NCBI GenBank assembly: GCA_020746995.1
Contig: JAGPXD010000002.1
Coordinates: 5,580,001-5,644,000 of the forward strand
Length of the DNA stretch: 64,000 nucleotides
DNA from: Plectosphaerella cucumerina
Taxonomy: Eukaryota; Ascomycota; Sordariomycetes; Glomerellales; Plectosphaerellaceae
Direction: 5' to 3'
The notes under the pieces: model-generated
What the model was told of the DNA's origin: nothing
Databases searched by the model: none
What the model saw: only the letters and a program-made list of their open reading frames with translations
Made by a program: the position numbers and the translations under genes
Shown: piece by piece, positions 1 to 11,201 of the stretch
Position numbering within the stretch: position 1 is the first letter of the stretch
Layout: every line of letters begins with the position of its first letter

Positions 1-795
1 CAGTCCGGCCTCATCACACCATGGCTTTGCCCCGTATCGCCTATCGCCGTGGACGAACACGGCCGCCACAGCCTGACACCTGACGCAGACGCGATGCGAG
101 ACTCTGACGCATCTGACTTGTGGTTGAAAGCGACATGACTGACCTCTCCTCTTCGTTGCGAAGCCTCTGTCTATTGGACTATCCCTGCCGAGGCGCTCCG
201 TGTTATAGCCGGACGCCTTGGCAACGTCGTGAGAATGGCCCAGGTGAAACTCAACATCAAATGGCAAGTCATGGCGCGAAACAAGCATATCTTCACCTCC
301 ATACACACTCGAGGAGGGGCGGAGAGACCCTGATCACCTGCCTTGACCGCCTATTCTAGGAGCTTCAAGGGTCTCGTCAAGGATGCTTGACTAACACCAC
401 CAAGCACGCACCGGCGGCCCCTGGTGCAGATTCCAAGATATCTTGGCAGACCCTTTGCCCCTCACTCCTCTGACCGAGCCGTCTCGTGGCCAAGAGATGC
501 GCTATGAATAGGGCTGCTTCTCCCCAGGGTCTCAGTCCGTGTCCGGGGTTTGGCGGCGAGATCTCAACCTCCCCGCCATCGACTCACACCGACTTCTCAA
601 ACGCCAAGGCAATGGGCGTCGACGCCGGTGATGCAAGGGATTGACAGCGTCTTTGGAATTCAAAAATTGTCTGGGCCTCTCAACGAATACAAGACGCCAA
701 GCCATACTCCCCAAGCATCTATGAGAAAGCTTCGACTGCCAGGCAGCCTTCAGTGACCGGGCGTCTGGTCAGGATGCGCATCCTGCAAGACGACC
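1..795. other. Intergenic, no gene recognised
   Basis: Only short overlapping open frames of fewer than 80 codons occur here on both strands. None resembles a known protein or joins across plausible introns. It probably holds the 3' region of the small gene that ends at 796, and perhaps flanking sequence of a gene outside the window. Confidence 0.5.
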
Positions 796-1317
796 TCAGA
801 CATCGCGGTTGTCCTCCGTCCCTGTCCTCCCTCCGCTGAGCGAACCGTCAACATCAAAGCCAGCCTGTCTATCCTGCTTGATAGCCTGTCGTGCTTCGGC
901 CTGTTCCTCCTTCTTCCTGCAGAAGGGTTCATGTGAGCGGCCTATTTCGATACGAACAAGCGACGCCGTGTCGCGACTTGCTTACCTTTCGAGGTCCCCA
1001 GCGTAGTTATCCTCAACGACAGTTTGGCCGGGAACCCTCTGCGTGCCACTCTTGCGATCTACAGCGTCTGCGACCTTTCCCTCGGCGAGGGTTGCTAGCT
1101 GTTCCGCATCGACATTGGGGTTCTCGGGGCCCTTGCGCGCGTTCTCTGGAGAAACCCATTCCGTGTTCTTTGCTTCCGTTCCATCAGCGGGTCCTGAAGA
1201 CTGGACTCCAAAGCCGAGAGATGTCGAAGTCGCATCCTGGATGCCGTTGGATTGTGTTGTTGGGACGGGTGCCCGCCCCTCAATGGTATCCTTCAGGCGC
1301 TGGTCTTGGGACGACAT
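796..1317 (-). CDS. Small hydrophilic conserved-hypothetical protein
   Basis: Two exons, 1317-986 and 916-796, encode about 150 residues. The intron has a GTAAGC donor, a CTCAC branch-like site and a CTGCAG acceptor, and the frame is kept across it (ends in a DNRDV tail). An in-frame upstream extension to 1512 exists, but the ATG at 1317 begins the coherent hydrophilic protein. The sequence is rich in Gly, Ser, Glu and Asp, with a lysine/glutamate-rich stretch just after the splice and no hydrophobic segment, so it looks largely disordered and soluble. I do not recognise a domain. It is divergent from the dioxygenase gene at 2332, with about 1 kb between starts. The intron junction is convincing; the function is unknown. 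Confidence 0.62.
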
Positions 1318-2331
1318 TGTGTGAGGTTTTCTGATTATAGAAATGGTACTGATTCGATTGAGTGTCAGTGTATTCGGGATTGCTACAGCTGAAGGCCATT
1401 TTTGGCTCGCTGTGCTACCATGACGTGGAAAACGGGGGACTTCAAAGACCAGGTCGATGACGTCGTTCATGTTAGCCCAGACCAGACCGCACCTCACTGC
1501 AGCTCCAATCAACAGGCCAACCCTTTGACTCCAAGCAGAGCCGGGACATTTCTTCCGTTCAAGCTGTAGGATTCAATTGATCGGCCTCCTGTGTCGCGCA
1601 AACACGCCTTTAGCCGTGAAGCTCATTCCTGGGCTGTGCAACCGCCCTCAGATCACGGGCTACGTCGCCAATATCGCGACACCTCCGACTACCGGTCCGG
1701 GCCTCGGGCGCAAATCCCACGTTGCTGATTGACCAAGACGGTTTATAATCCTGCAGCGTCGGCCGATCTGAGAGGACCGCTGTCTGTGGGCTGGTGTGCG
1801 GGCTCGACGATTCAATGGCCGGTTGTTCGTGGGGGAAGAGGGGGAACACTGCTTCGCGATCCGTCCCAAAATTGCATCACCGCTGCGATGCGCCATTGAG
1901 GGGACACTGGACGCCCATCTAATATGACTCGGCTCATCAACAGTGATGAGCCACTGTCTGGGATCTGCTAAGCTTTTGTTCTGGCCTCCCGTCTTATCAG
2001 ACCCCAAGCAATGTCACCATCAGTGGCCATTCGTTCCTCATCACCACATGCGCACATCCTCGCTTGGCCGTCGAGACTACTAACCTGTTCTGACCTCTGG
2101 TAGTAATTGGGAGGGAACCATTGGTCGCATCATTGAACTTCTGCTCTATTTCAAATACGACACGCAGATCGCGCGATAGTGAAGGATCGCTTCGTTGATG
2201 TGCCTCCGAGAGTGCGTGATGGTGGATGGACGAGAGAAGAATATAAGAAGGCGGCCATGACTTCAAACTGTAATCATATCTAAGATAGACCAAACAGTCA
2301 CAATCAGAAGACCCTCTCCAAACTATCCACA
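1318..2331. promoter_or_regulatory. Divergent intergenic region of the small protein and the dioxygenase
   Basis: About 1 kb between two divergent starts. A TATAAG element at 2242-2247 lies about 90 bp before the dioxygenase ATG and is the only core-promoter-like signal I can point to. Open frames here are short and unconvincing. Confidence 0.4.
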
Positions 2332-3899
2332 ATGTCGCCCTCCGCCACCGAGACCCCACAGGAGGTCCCTGTCGATATTCAGGTCAAGAAGCTGGCCACA
2401 GAGGTCCAGGTCCAGCCCATTACAGACCAGACGGAGCAGCCGATCTCGGATGAAGCAGTCAAGCCTATTGCCGATGATGCCCCTCTTCCAGTCGCAGATG
2501 AGAAGATCAACAACACCTCCTCCCAGGAGGCAGAGCCTTCGGCAGCCCAGGAGGCACCGGCTGTTCTCGAAGAAGAGTCAAAGCCCCTTACCGACGAAGC
2601 AGTTAAGCCCATTGCCGATGATGCGGTCAAGCCTATCACGGACGGAGAGGTCAAGGAAGCGCCCCAGCTGCAGGAGAAGCCCGTGGCAGAAGCTGCCGAG
2701 CCGGCAGAGAGCACGAACAGCCTCCCCGAGCTGCGGACCGGTCACAAGGAGCCACTCAAGCTGAGCGGTGCCCTCGACCAATTCGAACACTTTGACGTCA
2801 CGCCAGTCATTGGGCGCGAGTACTCCAACGTCAAGCTGCACGACCTCCTGAGAGCACCCAACTCTGACGAGCTGCTCCGCGACCTCGCCATCACGAGTAA
2901 GCCACCCTTGTCCCCGAAGTCCATGACGCTGCTAACGCACACATAGTCTCGCAACGGGGCGTCGTCTTCTTCCGCAAGCAGGACGAGATCGACAACGACC
3001 TCCAGAAGGAACTCGTCCAGCGCCTGGGCGAGCTCTCCGGCAAGCCGGCCACCTCCAAGCTGCACATCCACCCCGTCAGCAACGCCGGCCGCGGCGAGGA
3101 CAAGGATGATGAGATCAGCGTCATCTCGTCTGTCCAGGCCAAGAAGCTCTACCTCAACCGCTTCCTCGGCCAGGACAAGAGGCAGAGCCAGAAATCTCAG
3201 TGGCACTCTGACATCACCTTCGAACCCATCCCCAGCGACTACGCCCTGCTCCGCCTGACCCAGCTTCCCGAGACGGGAGGAGGTGAGTTGTCTAGACTTG
3301 CACTGAACGATTTTCTAGCTAACCATGCGGCAGACACCCTCTGGGCCTCCGGCTATGAGCTGTACGACCGCATCTCGGCGCCCCTCCAGAAGTTCCTCGA
3401 CACCCTGACGGCAACCTACGCCCAACCGGGCTTCAATGAGGCCGCCGACCGCAACGGCTTCAAGCTCTACAGCGCCGAGCGCGGCGCCCCCGAGAACGTC
3501 GGCGAGATCCTTGAGGCCATCCACCCCGTCGTCCGCACCAACCCCGTGACGGGCTGGAAGAGCGTCTTCGCCGTCGGCCACCACGTGCAGAAGATCAATG
3601 GTCTGAGCGATGATGAGTCGCGGCACTTCCTCGACTGGTTCGTGCGCCTCATCGTCGAGAACCACGACCTCCAGGTGCGCTTCAAGTGGCGGGACGTCAA
3701 CGATGTGGCCATCTGGGACAACCGGTCCGTCTATCACGCCGCCACCCCTGACTACATCTTCGAGAACCTCGGCGAGAGGAAGGGCTCTCGCGCCGTAAGC
3801 CTTGGCGAGAGGCCGTACTTTGACCCGCAGAGCACCGGCAGGAGGGAGGCGCGGAACGTGCAGGCGCGTGCTGAGCTGGAGAAGCTGGAGTCGAAGTGA
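2332..3899 (+). CDS. TauD-type Fe(II)/2-oxoglutarate-dependent dioxygenase (JLP1-like)
   Basis: Three exons, 2332-2896, 2947-3282 and 3334-3899, give 488 residues. Family members use iron and 2-oxoglutarate to hydroxylate sulfonates or related small acids, releasing sulfite or an analogous product. The iron ligands are visible: H275-x-D277 in a WHSD block and H435 in SVYH. The conserved GGDTLWASGY stretch is restored exactly by the second splice. Both introns are short (50-51 bp). The first ~110 residues are an unusual extension, rich in Pro, Glu, Asp and Ala, with repeated KPIADDA-like units; the catalytic fold starts near residue 140. It is convergent with the helicase gene, 430 bp apart. 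The family is certain. The substrate (taurine, alkylsulfonate, phenoxyacid or other) is not readable from sequence. Confidence 0.93.
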
Positions 3900-4329
3900 T
3901 AGGGATGTTCGTTGTTGGGAATTTAGCTGAGCGTGTGAATGAATTCGTCGATGCAAATGAACACACATCCGCGATGCAGAGCTGTCCACTAAAGTCCATA
4001 TTCGAGATTTGTTATCACTCATCGTGGGTCTTGTATGCTGTGTCATGTCTGGCAGTGTCATTTTGGCAGAATCAGATGCTCTGGCACTGAATACCGTGCT
4101 CATAGTGTTATTTAACAATCTTGACATTGGACCTGTGCCGTCGCACCGTTAGCAACTTGAAAACGTTCAAACATGGGAGATAAGGGTATCTTACGCTGTA
4201 AGCGTCCGGGCCCCCTTCCTCCACGCTCTCTCTGCCCGGCATCCCTTCGTGCCGGGCGATCGTCGTTCAACGCCGTGAAGCGAGGCAAGCATTCATAATT
4301 TAATCAATCCCGAAACCATGTCTGGCCGT
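3900..4329. other. Convergent 3' intergenic region
   Basis: Lies between the stop codons of the dioxygenase and the helicase. I see only A/T-richer 3'-UTR-like sequence. The open frames here are antisense extensions of the flanking genes. Confidence 0.5.
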
Positions 4330-5657
4330 TTACGAGATGAGATCCGCGACGTTCATGGGCATCTCATCGATCTGGGTCGAGTAGTACACTGTCCCAACGT
4401 CAGTCAAGTCGACACAAGCCTCGAGGGGTTGTAGCTCTTACGCTCAATGTCCCGCAGGATACGCACGTCCTCGCTGGTAACGAAGTTGATGGCGACACCC
4501 TTGCGACCAAAGCGACCGCTCCTGCCGATGCGGTGGATGTAGTTCTCGCGGTTGCTGGGCAGGTCGTAGTTGATGACCAGGCTGACCTGCTGCACATCGA
4601 TACCTCTGGCCCACACATCCGTCGAGATGAGCACGCGGCTGTTTCCCTGGCGGAAGTCCTGCATGATGCTGTCGCGCTCCTTCTGCGGCATATCACCGTG
4701 CATGCTGCTGACGGTGAAGTTGGCCTCGCGCATCTTCTCCGTCAGCCAGTCGACCTTGCGCCTCGTGTTGCAGAAGATGACGGCCTGTGTAATGGTCAGG
4801 GTGTCGTAGAGATCGCACAGGGTATCGAACTTCCAGTCCTCCTTCTCGACGGCGATAAAGTACTGCTTCAAGCCTTCCAGCGTGAGCTCGTCACGCTTGA
4901 CGAGGATGCGGACGGGGTCGGTCATGAACTTTGTCGTCATGTCCAGCACATCGTAGGGAAGGGTGGCGCTGACGACAACGACCTGGGTCGCGGGTGGCAG
5001 GTATCGGTACACGTCGTAGATCTGCTCGCGGAAGCCCCTGTTGAGGAGCTCGTCGGCCTCATCGAGCACCAGCATCTTGATGTGGCGGGTGCGGAGGTTG
5101 CGGCGGCGGATCATGTCGGCCACGCGGCCAGGGGTGCCCGAGACGATGTGCTGGCCGTAGTCGAGCTTGCGGATATCCTCGCCGACGTTTGTGCCACCGA
5201 TGCAGGCGTGGCACTGGACGTTCATGTAGTCGCCGAGGGCCATGACGACAGACTGGATCTGGGTCGCCAGTTCGCGCGTGGGCGACAGGACGAGGGCTTG
5301 GGTCTCGCGCACGGCAGTGTCGATAACCTGCAGCATGCTAATCGAAAAGGTGGCCGTCTTACCCGTGCCGGACTGAGCTTGGGCGATGGTGTCGCGACCC
5401 TTGCAGATCTGGACAATGGCGCGCGACTGCACAGCCGAGGGGGATTCGTAGCCGTAGGCGTAGACGCCACGGAGGAGGTTCTCTGTAAAACGCGGCGGTC
5501 AGCTCTGGGAGTGCAGAGGTGGAGGCGCAAAGCTGCAAGCGCGCATACCCTTCAGGGACATGGACTCGAAGGTCGGGTGGACGGTGACCTCCTTGGAGGT
5601 GGAGAACTCCATCCTCTCCTCGGCCTTCCTGTCAATGCCGCTGCTTCCTTCCGCCAT
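4330..5657 (-). CDS. fal1: ATP-dependent RNA helicase eIF4A-III / FAL1
   Basis: Three exons, 5657-5549, 5482-4442 and 4388-4330, give 402 residues, the usual length for this DEAD-box family. Motifs run in order: AQSGTGKT (about 72-79), PTRELA, TPGR, DEAD (177-180), SAT (208-210), then ARGID and HRIGRSGR in the second RecA domain. The N-terminal FESMSLKENLLRG block and the C-terminal NVADLIS end, both restored by splicing, identify the eIF4A-III/FAL1 branch rather than translation factor eIF4A. Known role: RNA helicase of the exon junction complex and of early 18S rRNA processing, nuclear. It is divergent from SF3a60 across about 540 bp. The last exon is only 59 bp, so single-exon annotation would lose the conserved C-terminus. 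Confidence 0.96.
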
Positions 5658-6198
5658 CTTGACTGAGGATTGATGGTGTTTGGGGTTTTGGGGGTCGTTG
5701 ATGCGGGTGTGAGGATCGTGTTGCTGGATGGGGCCGATTGGAATACACCAGACTGGCAGGGAACGAACTGAACGCCTGCGACCGCCAAATTTTTGACTGG
5801 GTCTTCGAAGGTCGCGCGCACGGGCCAGGTTCGTCCGCGGTGGGTCACATCCGTTCTGGGAGCCGCAATCGGCCGCGCCTGATTTCAAACAAGTGGCTAG
5901 ATTTCTATGACTTATAGAACATAATGGTAAAGCTTGATCTACTTAGATTGTTTTTTCTAGAATCGTATGCATCTATTGGACCTACTGGAATCACGGCGCT
6001 GAAGTACCGTGATCCCCACGTTGTGGCGCCCACCCAGCGGTGACTTCATCGCGGATTAACTGAAGCCGAGCCTCCGACGCTAAACCTTATTCACTGGGTC
6101 TCTGCAGACGTGAGCTGGTCGCTGGTCGCGAAATTTTGGGCGTTCGCGTACAACAAGGCTCTCCAGCACATCATCCCCGACACGCGACCGCCGACATC
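5658..6198. promoter_or_regulatory. Shared promoter region of fal1 and the SF3a60 gene
   Basis: A 541-bp head-to-head spacer between two RNA-processing genes. It must hold both promoters. I could not find a convincing TATA box for either, as is common for housekeeping fungal genes. Confidence 0.5.
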
Positions 6199-7707
6199 AT
6201 GGTTCTGGAGGAACAACGGTACCTGCACGAGGACCTCGAGCGCCTTGAACAAGGCATTTCCGACCGCATTGGCGAAGAACCCAAGCACATCCGCGATCGG
6301 CTCAACCGCGACCATGAAGTCGCCCAGCTTCTCGACCAGATCCAGGCGCAATCATCCAAGCTCCTGGACATCTACCAAGACACCTCGGGGCTTCTGTCGA
6401 AAGAGATCCAACAGCTGAGTACTGGCGACCCGCTCGAGGAGTTCTACGGCCAGCTCAAGACCATCCGAGACCACCATGCCAAGTACCCGAACGAGCAGGC
6501 AGAGAACTCCGAGCTGCGATATCGCGCGAAGAAGTCGGGCGACGAGCCTGTGCCCTACATCGTTGATTCTCTCTTCTCCGGCGAGGAGGCCTTTGGTCGT
6601 TTCTTCGACCTCTACCAATCACACGAGGCGTACCTCAACCTGCCCAACGTCAAGCGCCTGTCATATCTCCAGTACCTCGAGGTCTTCGACAACTTCGCCC
6701 CAGGAGCCGGTGGCCTGAAGAGGAACGAAAAGCTCACAGACCAGTACTTCAAGTACGTCGGTGGTCTGTCCTCATACCTAGAGTCCTTCATTCGCCGGAC
6801 TCGGCCTCTCGAGAACCTGGAGAAGGTCTTTGCCGGCTTCGACAACGACTTTGAGACGGCGTGGGATAAGGACGAGCTCCCCGGTTGGCAGAACGACTCC
6901 AGTACAGATGCTGCGACAAAGGCTACAACCTCGCAGGATGCCGCGTGGTGCGACGACTGCGAGAAGGAGTTCAAGAACGAGAATGTGTACAAGGCGCACC
7001 TGACGGGAAGGAAACACATCAAGGCCGCCGAGGCTCGGAAAGCCCGCCTGGCAGACGACGCGCCCGTCACGAACGGCAGCAACGGCGTCAAAGTGTCGGC
7101 GACGCGACTGAAGGAGAGAGCCGTGGCCGAGCGCGAATACCGGGTGAAGCGTCTGGCTGCAGCCATGAGCACAGAACGGGAAGACTCCCGCGTCAACGTT
7201 GAGCGAAAGCAGGGTATGACGGAGAGGGAGCGGCAGCAGGAGCTCGAGAACCTCATGAACCTGGGCGTGGGCGAGAATGAGCAGCGCGGCGAGGAGGAGG
7301 ACGGCGACGAGGATGACGGCGAAGAGCGCATCTACAATCCCCTCAAGCTGCCGCTGGCTTGGGACGGCAAGCCGATTCCCTTCTGGCTCTACCGGCTCCA
7401 CGGCTTGGGCGTCGAATTCCCCTGCGAGATCTGCGGCAACTTCGTCTACATGGGCCGCCGGGCGTTCGACAAGCATTTCAACGAGGCGCGCCACGTCCAC
7501 GGCCTGCGGTGCCTGGGCATCACCAACACTAGTCTGTTCAGGGACATTATCAGTATCGAGCAGGCAACGAACCTGTGGGAGAAGATCCAAAGGGAGTCCA
7601 AGAAGAACAAGGTCGACGACGGCAGTATCGTCCAGATGGAGGATGCTGAGGGCAACGTCATGCCCGAAAAGGTGTACTACGATCTCCAGAAGCAGGGCTT
7701 GCTGTGA
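6199..7707 (+). CDS. Splicing factor SF3a subunit 3 (SF3a60, Prp9 family)
   Basis: An intronless frame of 502 residues from the ATG at 6199, where family-like sequence (MVLEEQRYLHEDLERLE) begins; the longer upstream frame lacks a better ATG. The protein belongs to the U2 snRNP SF3a complex that helps define the branch site. Visible features are the N-terminal helical region, a matrin/U1-type C2H2 finger (WCDDCEKEF...HLTGRKH, around residue 250), an acidic Glu/Asp stretch, and a C-terminal finger (FPCEICGNFVYMGRRAFDKHF...H) followed by HGLRCLGI, the Prp9/SF3a3 signature. It is divergent from fal1. Length agrees with metazoan SF3A3, longer than the ~390 expected if the extension were absent. 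Confidence 0.95.
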   Translation: MVLEEQRYLHEDLERLEQGISDRIGEEPKHIRDRLNRDHEVAQLLDQIQAQSSKLLDIYQDTSGLLSKEIQQLSTGDPLEEFYGQLKTIRDHHAKYPNEQAENSELRYRAKKSGDEPVPYIVDSLFSGEEAFGRFFDLYQSHEAYLNLPNVKRLSYLQYLEVFDNFAPGAGGLKRNEKLTDQYFKYVGGLSSYLESFIRRTRPLENLEKVFAGFDNDFETAWDKDELPGWQNDSSTDAATKATTSQDAAWCDDCEKEFKNENVYKAHLTGRKHIKAAEARKARLADDAPVTNGSNGVKVSATRLKERAVAEREYRVKRLAAAMSTEREDSRVNVERKQGMTERERQQELENLMNLGVGENEQRGEEEDGDEDDGEERIYNPLKLPLAWDGKPIPFWLYRLHGLGVEFPCEICGNFVYMGRRAFDKHFNEARHVHGLRCLGITNTSLFRDIISIEQATNLWEKIQRESKKNKVDDGSIVQMEDAEGNVMPEKVYYDLQKQGLL

Positions 7708-8094
7708 GGGCGGTGGCGATGGCGTTGGTGGCTTCTTAGATGCTATACTGTACAAACAGCGATTTCGCTTCCACATGACATGCGTTACTTCAGAATTGAG
7801 AAGAGTACTTCTTCCATCTACAGCATGTGTAACGCGAATATCTTTGCACTATTGCGTCCATGGTGGAAGGTCTCTTCGGGCGACGAGCTGCAGATCCGGG
7901 TGCAATCAATGTCGCAGCACCAGCTGCATCCAGCTGGTAAAGGAGGGTCATTCACTGGCTGGCCCGGGCGTCCACTGGTCGCGTCACTTCAAGTCGACGC
8001 GCATTGTCTGCACCCCGCCAACCGCTGGACCATCAATACAACACTGCTCTCGGGCGCTGCATTTCCACCATGAGGCGGAGAGAAAGTTGATGTC
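7708..8094. other. Intergenic region before the SLX1 gene
   Basis: This 387-bp spacer holds the SF3a60 3' region and the SLX1 promoter. Nothing distinctive was seen. Confidence 0.45.
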
Positions 8095-9118
8095 ATGGCC
8101 ATACTGTCAAAACCGATACCAGCCCTTTACACGGTCTATGTCCTCCGCTCCACAGTTCGCCATGCGTCCCTCTACATCGGGTCCACGCCGAATCCCCCGC
8201 GACGGCTGAAGCAGCACAATGGGCAAGCCAAGGGAGGCGCGGCGCGCACCTCGCGAACGAGCCTCCGCCCCTGGGAGATGGTAGCTATCGTCTCGGGGTT
8301 TCCGAGTATGATGGCTGCGTTGAAGTTTGAGTAAGCAGCCCCATCTCGTGCTACATCCTCTGCAATAGATACTGACTGCATGGCATCGTAGGTGGGCTCT
8401 CGCGAATCCTCATCTCTCACTACACATCCCCAGCGAATCCCGCATATCAAAATCGGCCGGCGTCAAGCGCAACGGACACCCCAAACGGCCACGCGCGAGC
8501 ATGAGCTCAGTCATGGCGAATATCCACCTTCTGCTACGGGTTCCGAGCTTCCTGCGCTGGCCGCTGAACCTCCACTTCTTTGCCCCTGCGGCGCACTCGG
8601 CCTGGCTCGCCACCTGCGACGTCGCGGCGGAACCGTTGCGGCCTGACCTGAAGATTGCCACCGATTTTGGACCGAACGGAACCAAGTCTGCCAAAAGCGC
8701 GGCCGCTGAGGGGGGATTCGAGGCGGAAGCGTGGGGCATACACTCCCTTCCTTTGGACTACACGCCCATGAAGGAGTACGCCGAGAAGACACGATCTATC
8801 ATTTCCTTCGAGCGAGAGGGGAAGTGCGTTGTTTGCAAGGAGCAGCTTGATCATGGCGCCGGCCTCCATGTCGTGTGCTCGAATGGCAGCTGCGAGGGCG
8901 TCGGTCACTTGGCATGCTGGAGTCGCCATCTCCTGGCGCAAGAGGGGGATGTGGATGCCGTTATGCCAACACATGGCCGGTGTCCGAGCTGTCAAGGCGC
9001 GGTCAAGTGGAGTGACATGATGAAGGAGCTCACTCTGCGGGAGAGGAGCCCGAAGGAAGTGGACAAGCTGTTGAAGACGAAGCCACAGCGCCAGGCGAAG
9101 GGCAAGGCAAAGGCATGA
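8095..9118 (+). CDS. slx1: Structure-specific endonuclease subunit SLX1
   Basis: Two exons, 8095-8330 and 8392-9118, give 320 residues. The GIY-YIG nuclease domain is at the N-terminus: YTVYVL near 12-17, LYIGST near 27-31, catalytic Arg at about R36 and the metal-binding Glu at E79, whose codon is split by the intron. A C-terminal RING/PHD-like zinc finger follows (CVVC..., CSNGSC, H-x2-C, CPSC near 245-300). With SLX4 this enzyme cuts branched DNA such as stalled forks, flaps and Holliday junctions in the nucleus; SLX4 itself is not in the window. Short lysine/glutamine-rich tail. Splice GTAAGC...CGTAG joins KFE to WALANP, an expected SLX1 block. Confidence 0.95.
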
Positions 9119-11201
9119 GTGCAGTTCTGCCTAGAATCAACATCGCCTCGGTGAATGTGGCTGCAAAAATCGGCGGCCTAAACACATCGCACCTCGAATC
9201 ACCATCAGTGTTCTGGTTTGGTAGGCAGGCAGTTCCTCGTCCCCAATCACAACGTCAAATGCACGACCTGAGTGCACATGAGTCGTAACTCCACATGGCT
9301 GCAGCTGGAGCAAGTCTGCAACACTGAACCTCGGTCAAGGATCCCGATGTGGTGTGGTGGCCTAGGCTCATCCGGCGGGTCCGTTCGCAACGTCATACGG
9401 TTCTGATTGGATGGTTGGCCAAACCATAGAGGACGCCCCCCTGTCACGAGGAAGCCAGATATCAAAGGATAAGCACACAATATCAGCCCCATCGAGTTAG
9501 TGAGCCAGGCGGCCTGCCGAGGAGGCGAAAAAATTCGAGGCGGGCGTGACCTGCCAGGATGGCAGGATGGGTGCGAAACATGGGCATCGGCCGCCACACT
9601 TATGCCTCTGCTTCCTGTCGCGAGATCGATGTCTCAGCGGTTCCAGAGCCTCGTTAGCCATTTCGCATGGCAAAGCCGGACCTTACGGCATACTTCACAC
9701 TTCGAGATGACTGGATGCACGTGTTTTCCTTCGACCATCTCTGGTTAGCGTGGCGCTGGAGAGACCAAAACATGACGGGGAAGAGACCGAAACAAGCCCG
9801 TCATGTTTTGGCCATCCGTAAGACCAACGAGGTCCAGCGCCGGTATGTATGACGACATGCCTCGGAAAGCGAAACGGAGAAAAGAAGAATCAATCGTGTC
9901 GGCCATGGTGTGGCTTCCAAGCGACCATCGCCGTAGGTCGAGGCCGGGAGTCGTGGGAAATGGGGGGCAGCGGTGCGACCTGACGTTCCAAATGGACCCA
10001 CACGCAGTTGGATTTTCCAACCTCAGGGCCGGGCGCGGGCGGTCCTTGGGGTCCTGGTCGCCCCTTCCGTTCCGTTCTGTCCGCCCTCCTTCGTGTGCTC
10101 CCTGACTCCGCATCCTCCCCGAAGACCCACTCAGGTGACATGGGGGATACCTGATCAATTGCATCTGGAGCCCAGATTTTGATAGTACCCCAAAGGTCCC
10201 CTTGGCGGCGCCCTCCAACCACCACCGCACGTCCCTGCCTTGTCCGCGGCTTCGACAGCACCCAGCTTTCGGTATTGCCTTGTACCTTCCCTCACGGAGC
10301 AACGGGGCTGGCTCGCACCTTCCATCGTCCCATCCACCTCCGGAAAGTGCAGACATGGTAGCTGATGAGAGACGAAGGGAACATGGGAGAAAGAAGCAAG
10401 CTCTTAGTCGCTATTGATACCTGCCTGGGAGCTGTACTTGTGTGCCTGCTCATTTGCCCATCCTGGCTGTCCCATTTGACCAGAGACGTGAACACTCTCC
10501 CTCCGACGTCCCACCTGCATCCATCCTTTTTACACCACCTCCCAAGCCGGCCCTCCCCTTGTGCTCTGCCTGCCCATCCATCCAGGGCCGCCCGCCCACT
10601 TTCCTCACTTCACACTTCCGCATGACTCGGATCCCCCGATCCGGCGATTCTGGTTACGACTCTTCCCTCTACTCCCACCTCTTACCTCCACACACCATCG
10701 GATCTCGAGATCTCACCCTCACATCCCGGGATTGAGACACTACACCACCCGCGCTCTCCGCGAGCACTGGAAAATAGAACCAGCACAGTGAGTTGCGCTT
10801 GTTAATCTCCTGCCTGTCAAGTTCCTTCTTTGCCCCTGCCGAATGCCACACCTCGGCGCCACCTTGCATTGCTGGAGTTGTTCCGCTGGGGCCTTTCCCG
10901 CGCCTGACGCCTCTTCTAACTCTGTGGCCCTCCTTGCAGCCCCATAGCAGGCGCCTCTTTTCAACCGAATACGCCAGCAATCTTTCCCTCCTCCAAACCC
11001 AACCTGATCGTCTTCAAACCTCCCGCGACCCGGCCATATGATGCACCAACCGCATTAGCGACCGACCACTCCACGAACAAGCCGCTCGCATGGTCCGGCC
11101 ACCACCACCGTGATCAGCAACACTTTCTCGACGCAGACACACGATCTCTCGTCACGCTTGTGCCAGCCCCCGCTTGCGACCACAATCCCTAGACTCTCGC
11201 G
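9119..11201. other. Long intergenic region and probable demethylase leader
   Basis: About 2.1 kb without a recognisable gene. The last ~750 bp (about 10440-11200) are pyrimidine-rich on the plus strand, with many CTC and TCC runs, which fits a long 5' leader and initiator-type promoter for the KDM5 gene. Open frames here (for example on the minus strand at 9745-10356) look random. A perfect hairpin at 9765-9811 is listed separately. Confidence 0.5.
9765..9811. repeat. Perfect 15-bp inverted repeat with 17-bp loop
   Basis: Arms 9765-9779 and 9797-9811 are exact reverse complements (CCAAAACATGACGGG), separated by 17 bp. It lies in non-coding sequence about 650 bp after the SLX1 stop and could fold as a strong hairpin in DNA or RNA. 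The function is unknown. Confidence 0.85.

Noticed and set aside
3315..4127. A 270-codon minus-strand frame opposite the dioxygenase
   Set aside because: Antisense shadow of a GC-rich gene with no domain match; the plus strand has all catalytic residues.
4533..5666. A 377-cod plus-strand frame opposite the helicase
   Set aside because: Same cause; the minus strand encodes a complete eIF4A-III.
9745..10356. A 203-codon minus-strand frame in the long intergenic region
   Set aside because: Overlapping frames on both strands, no recognisable motif and no plausible splice signals.
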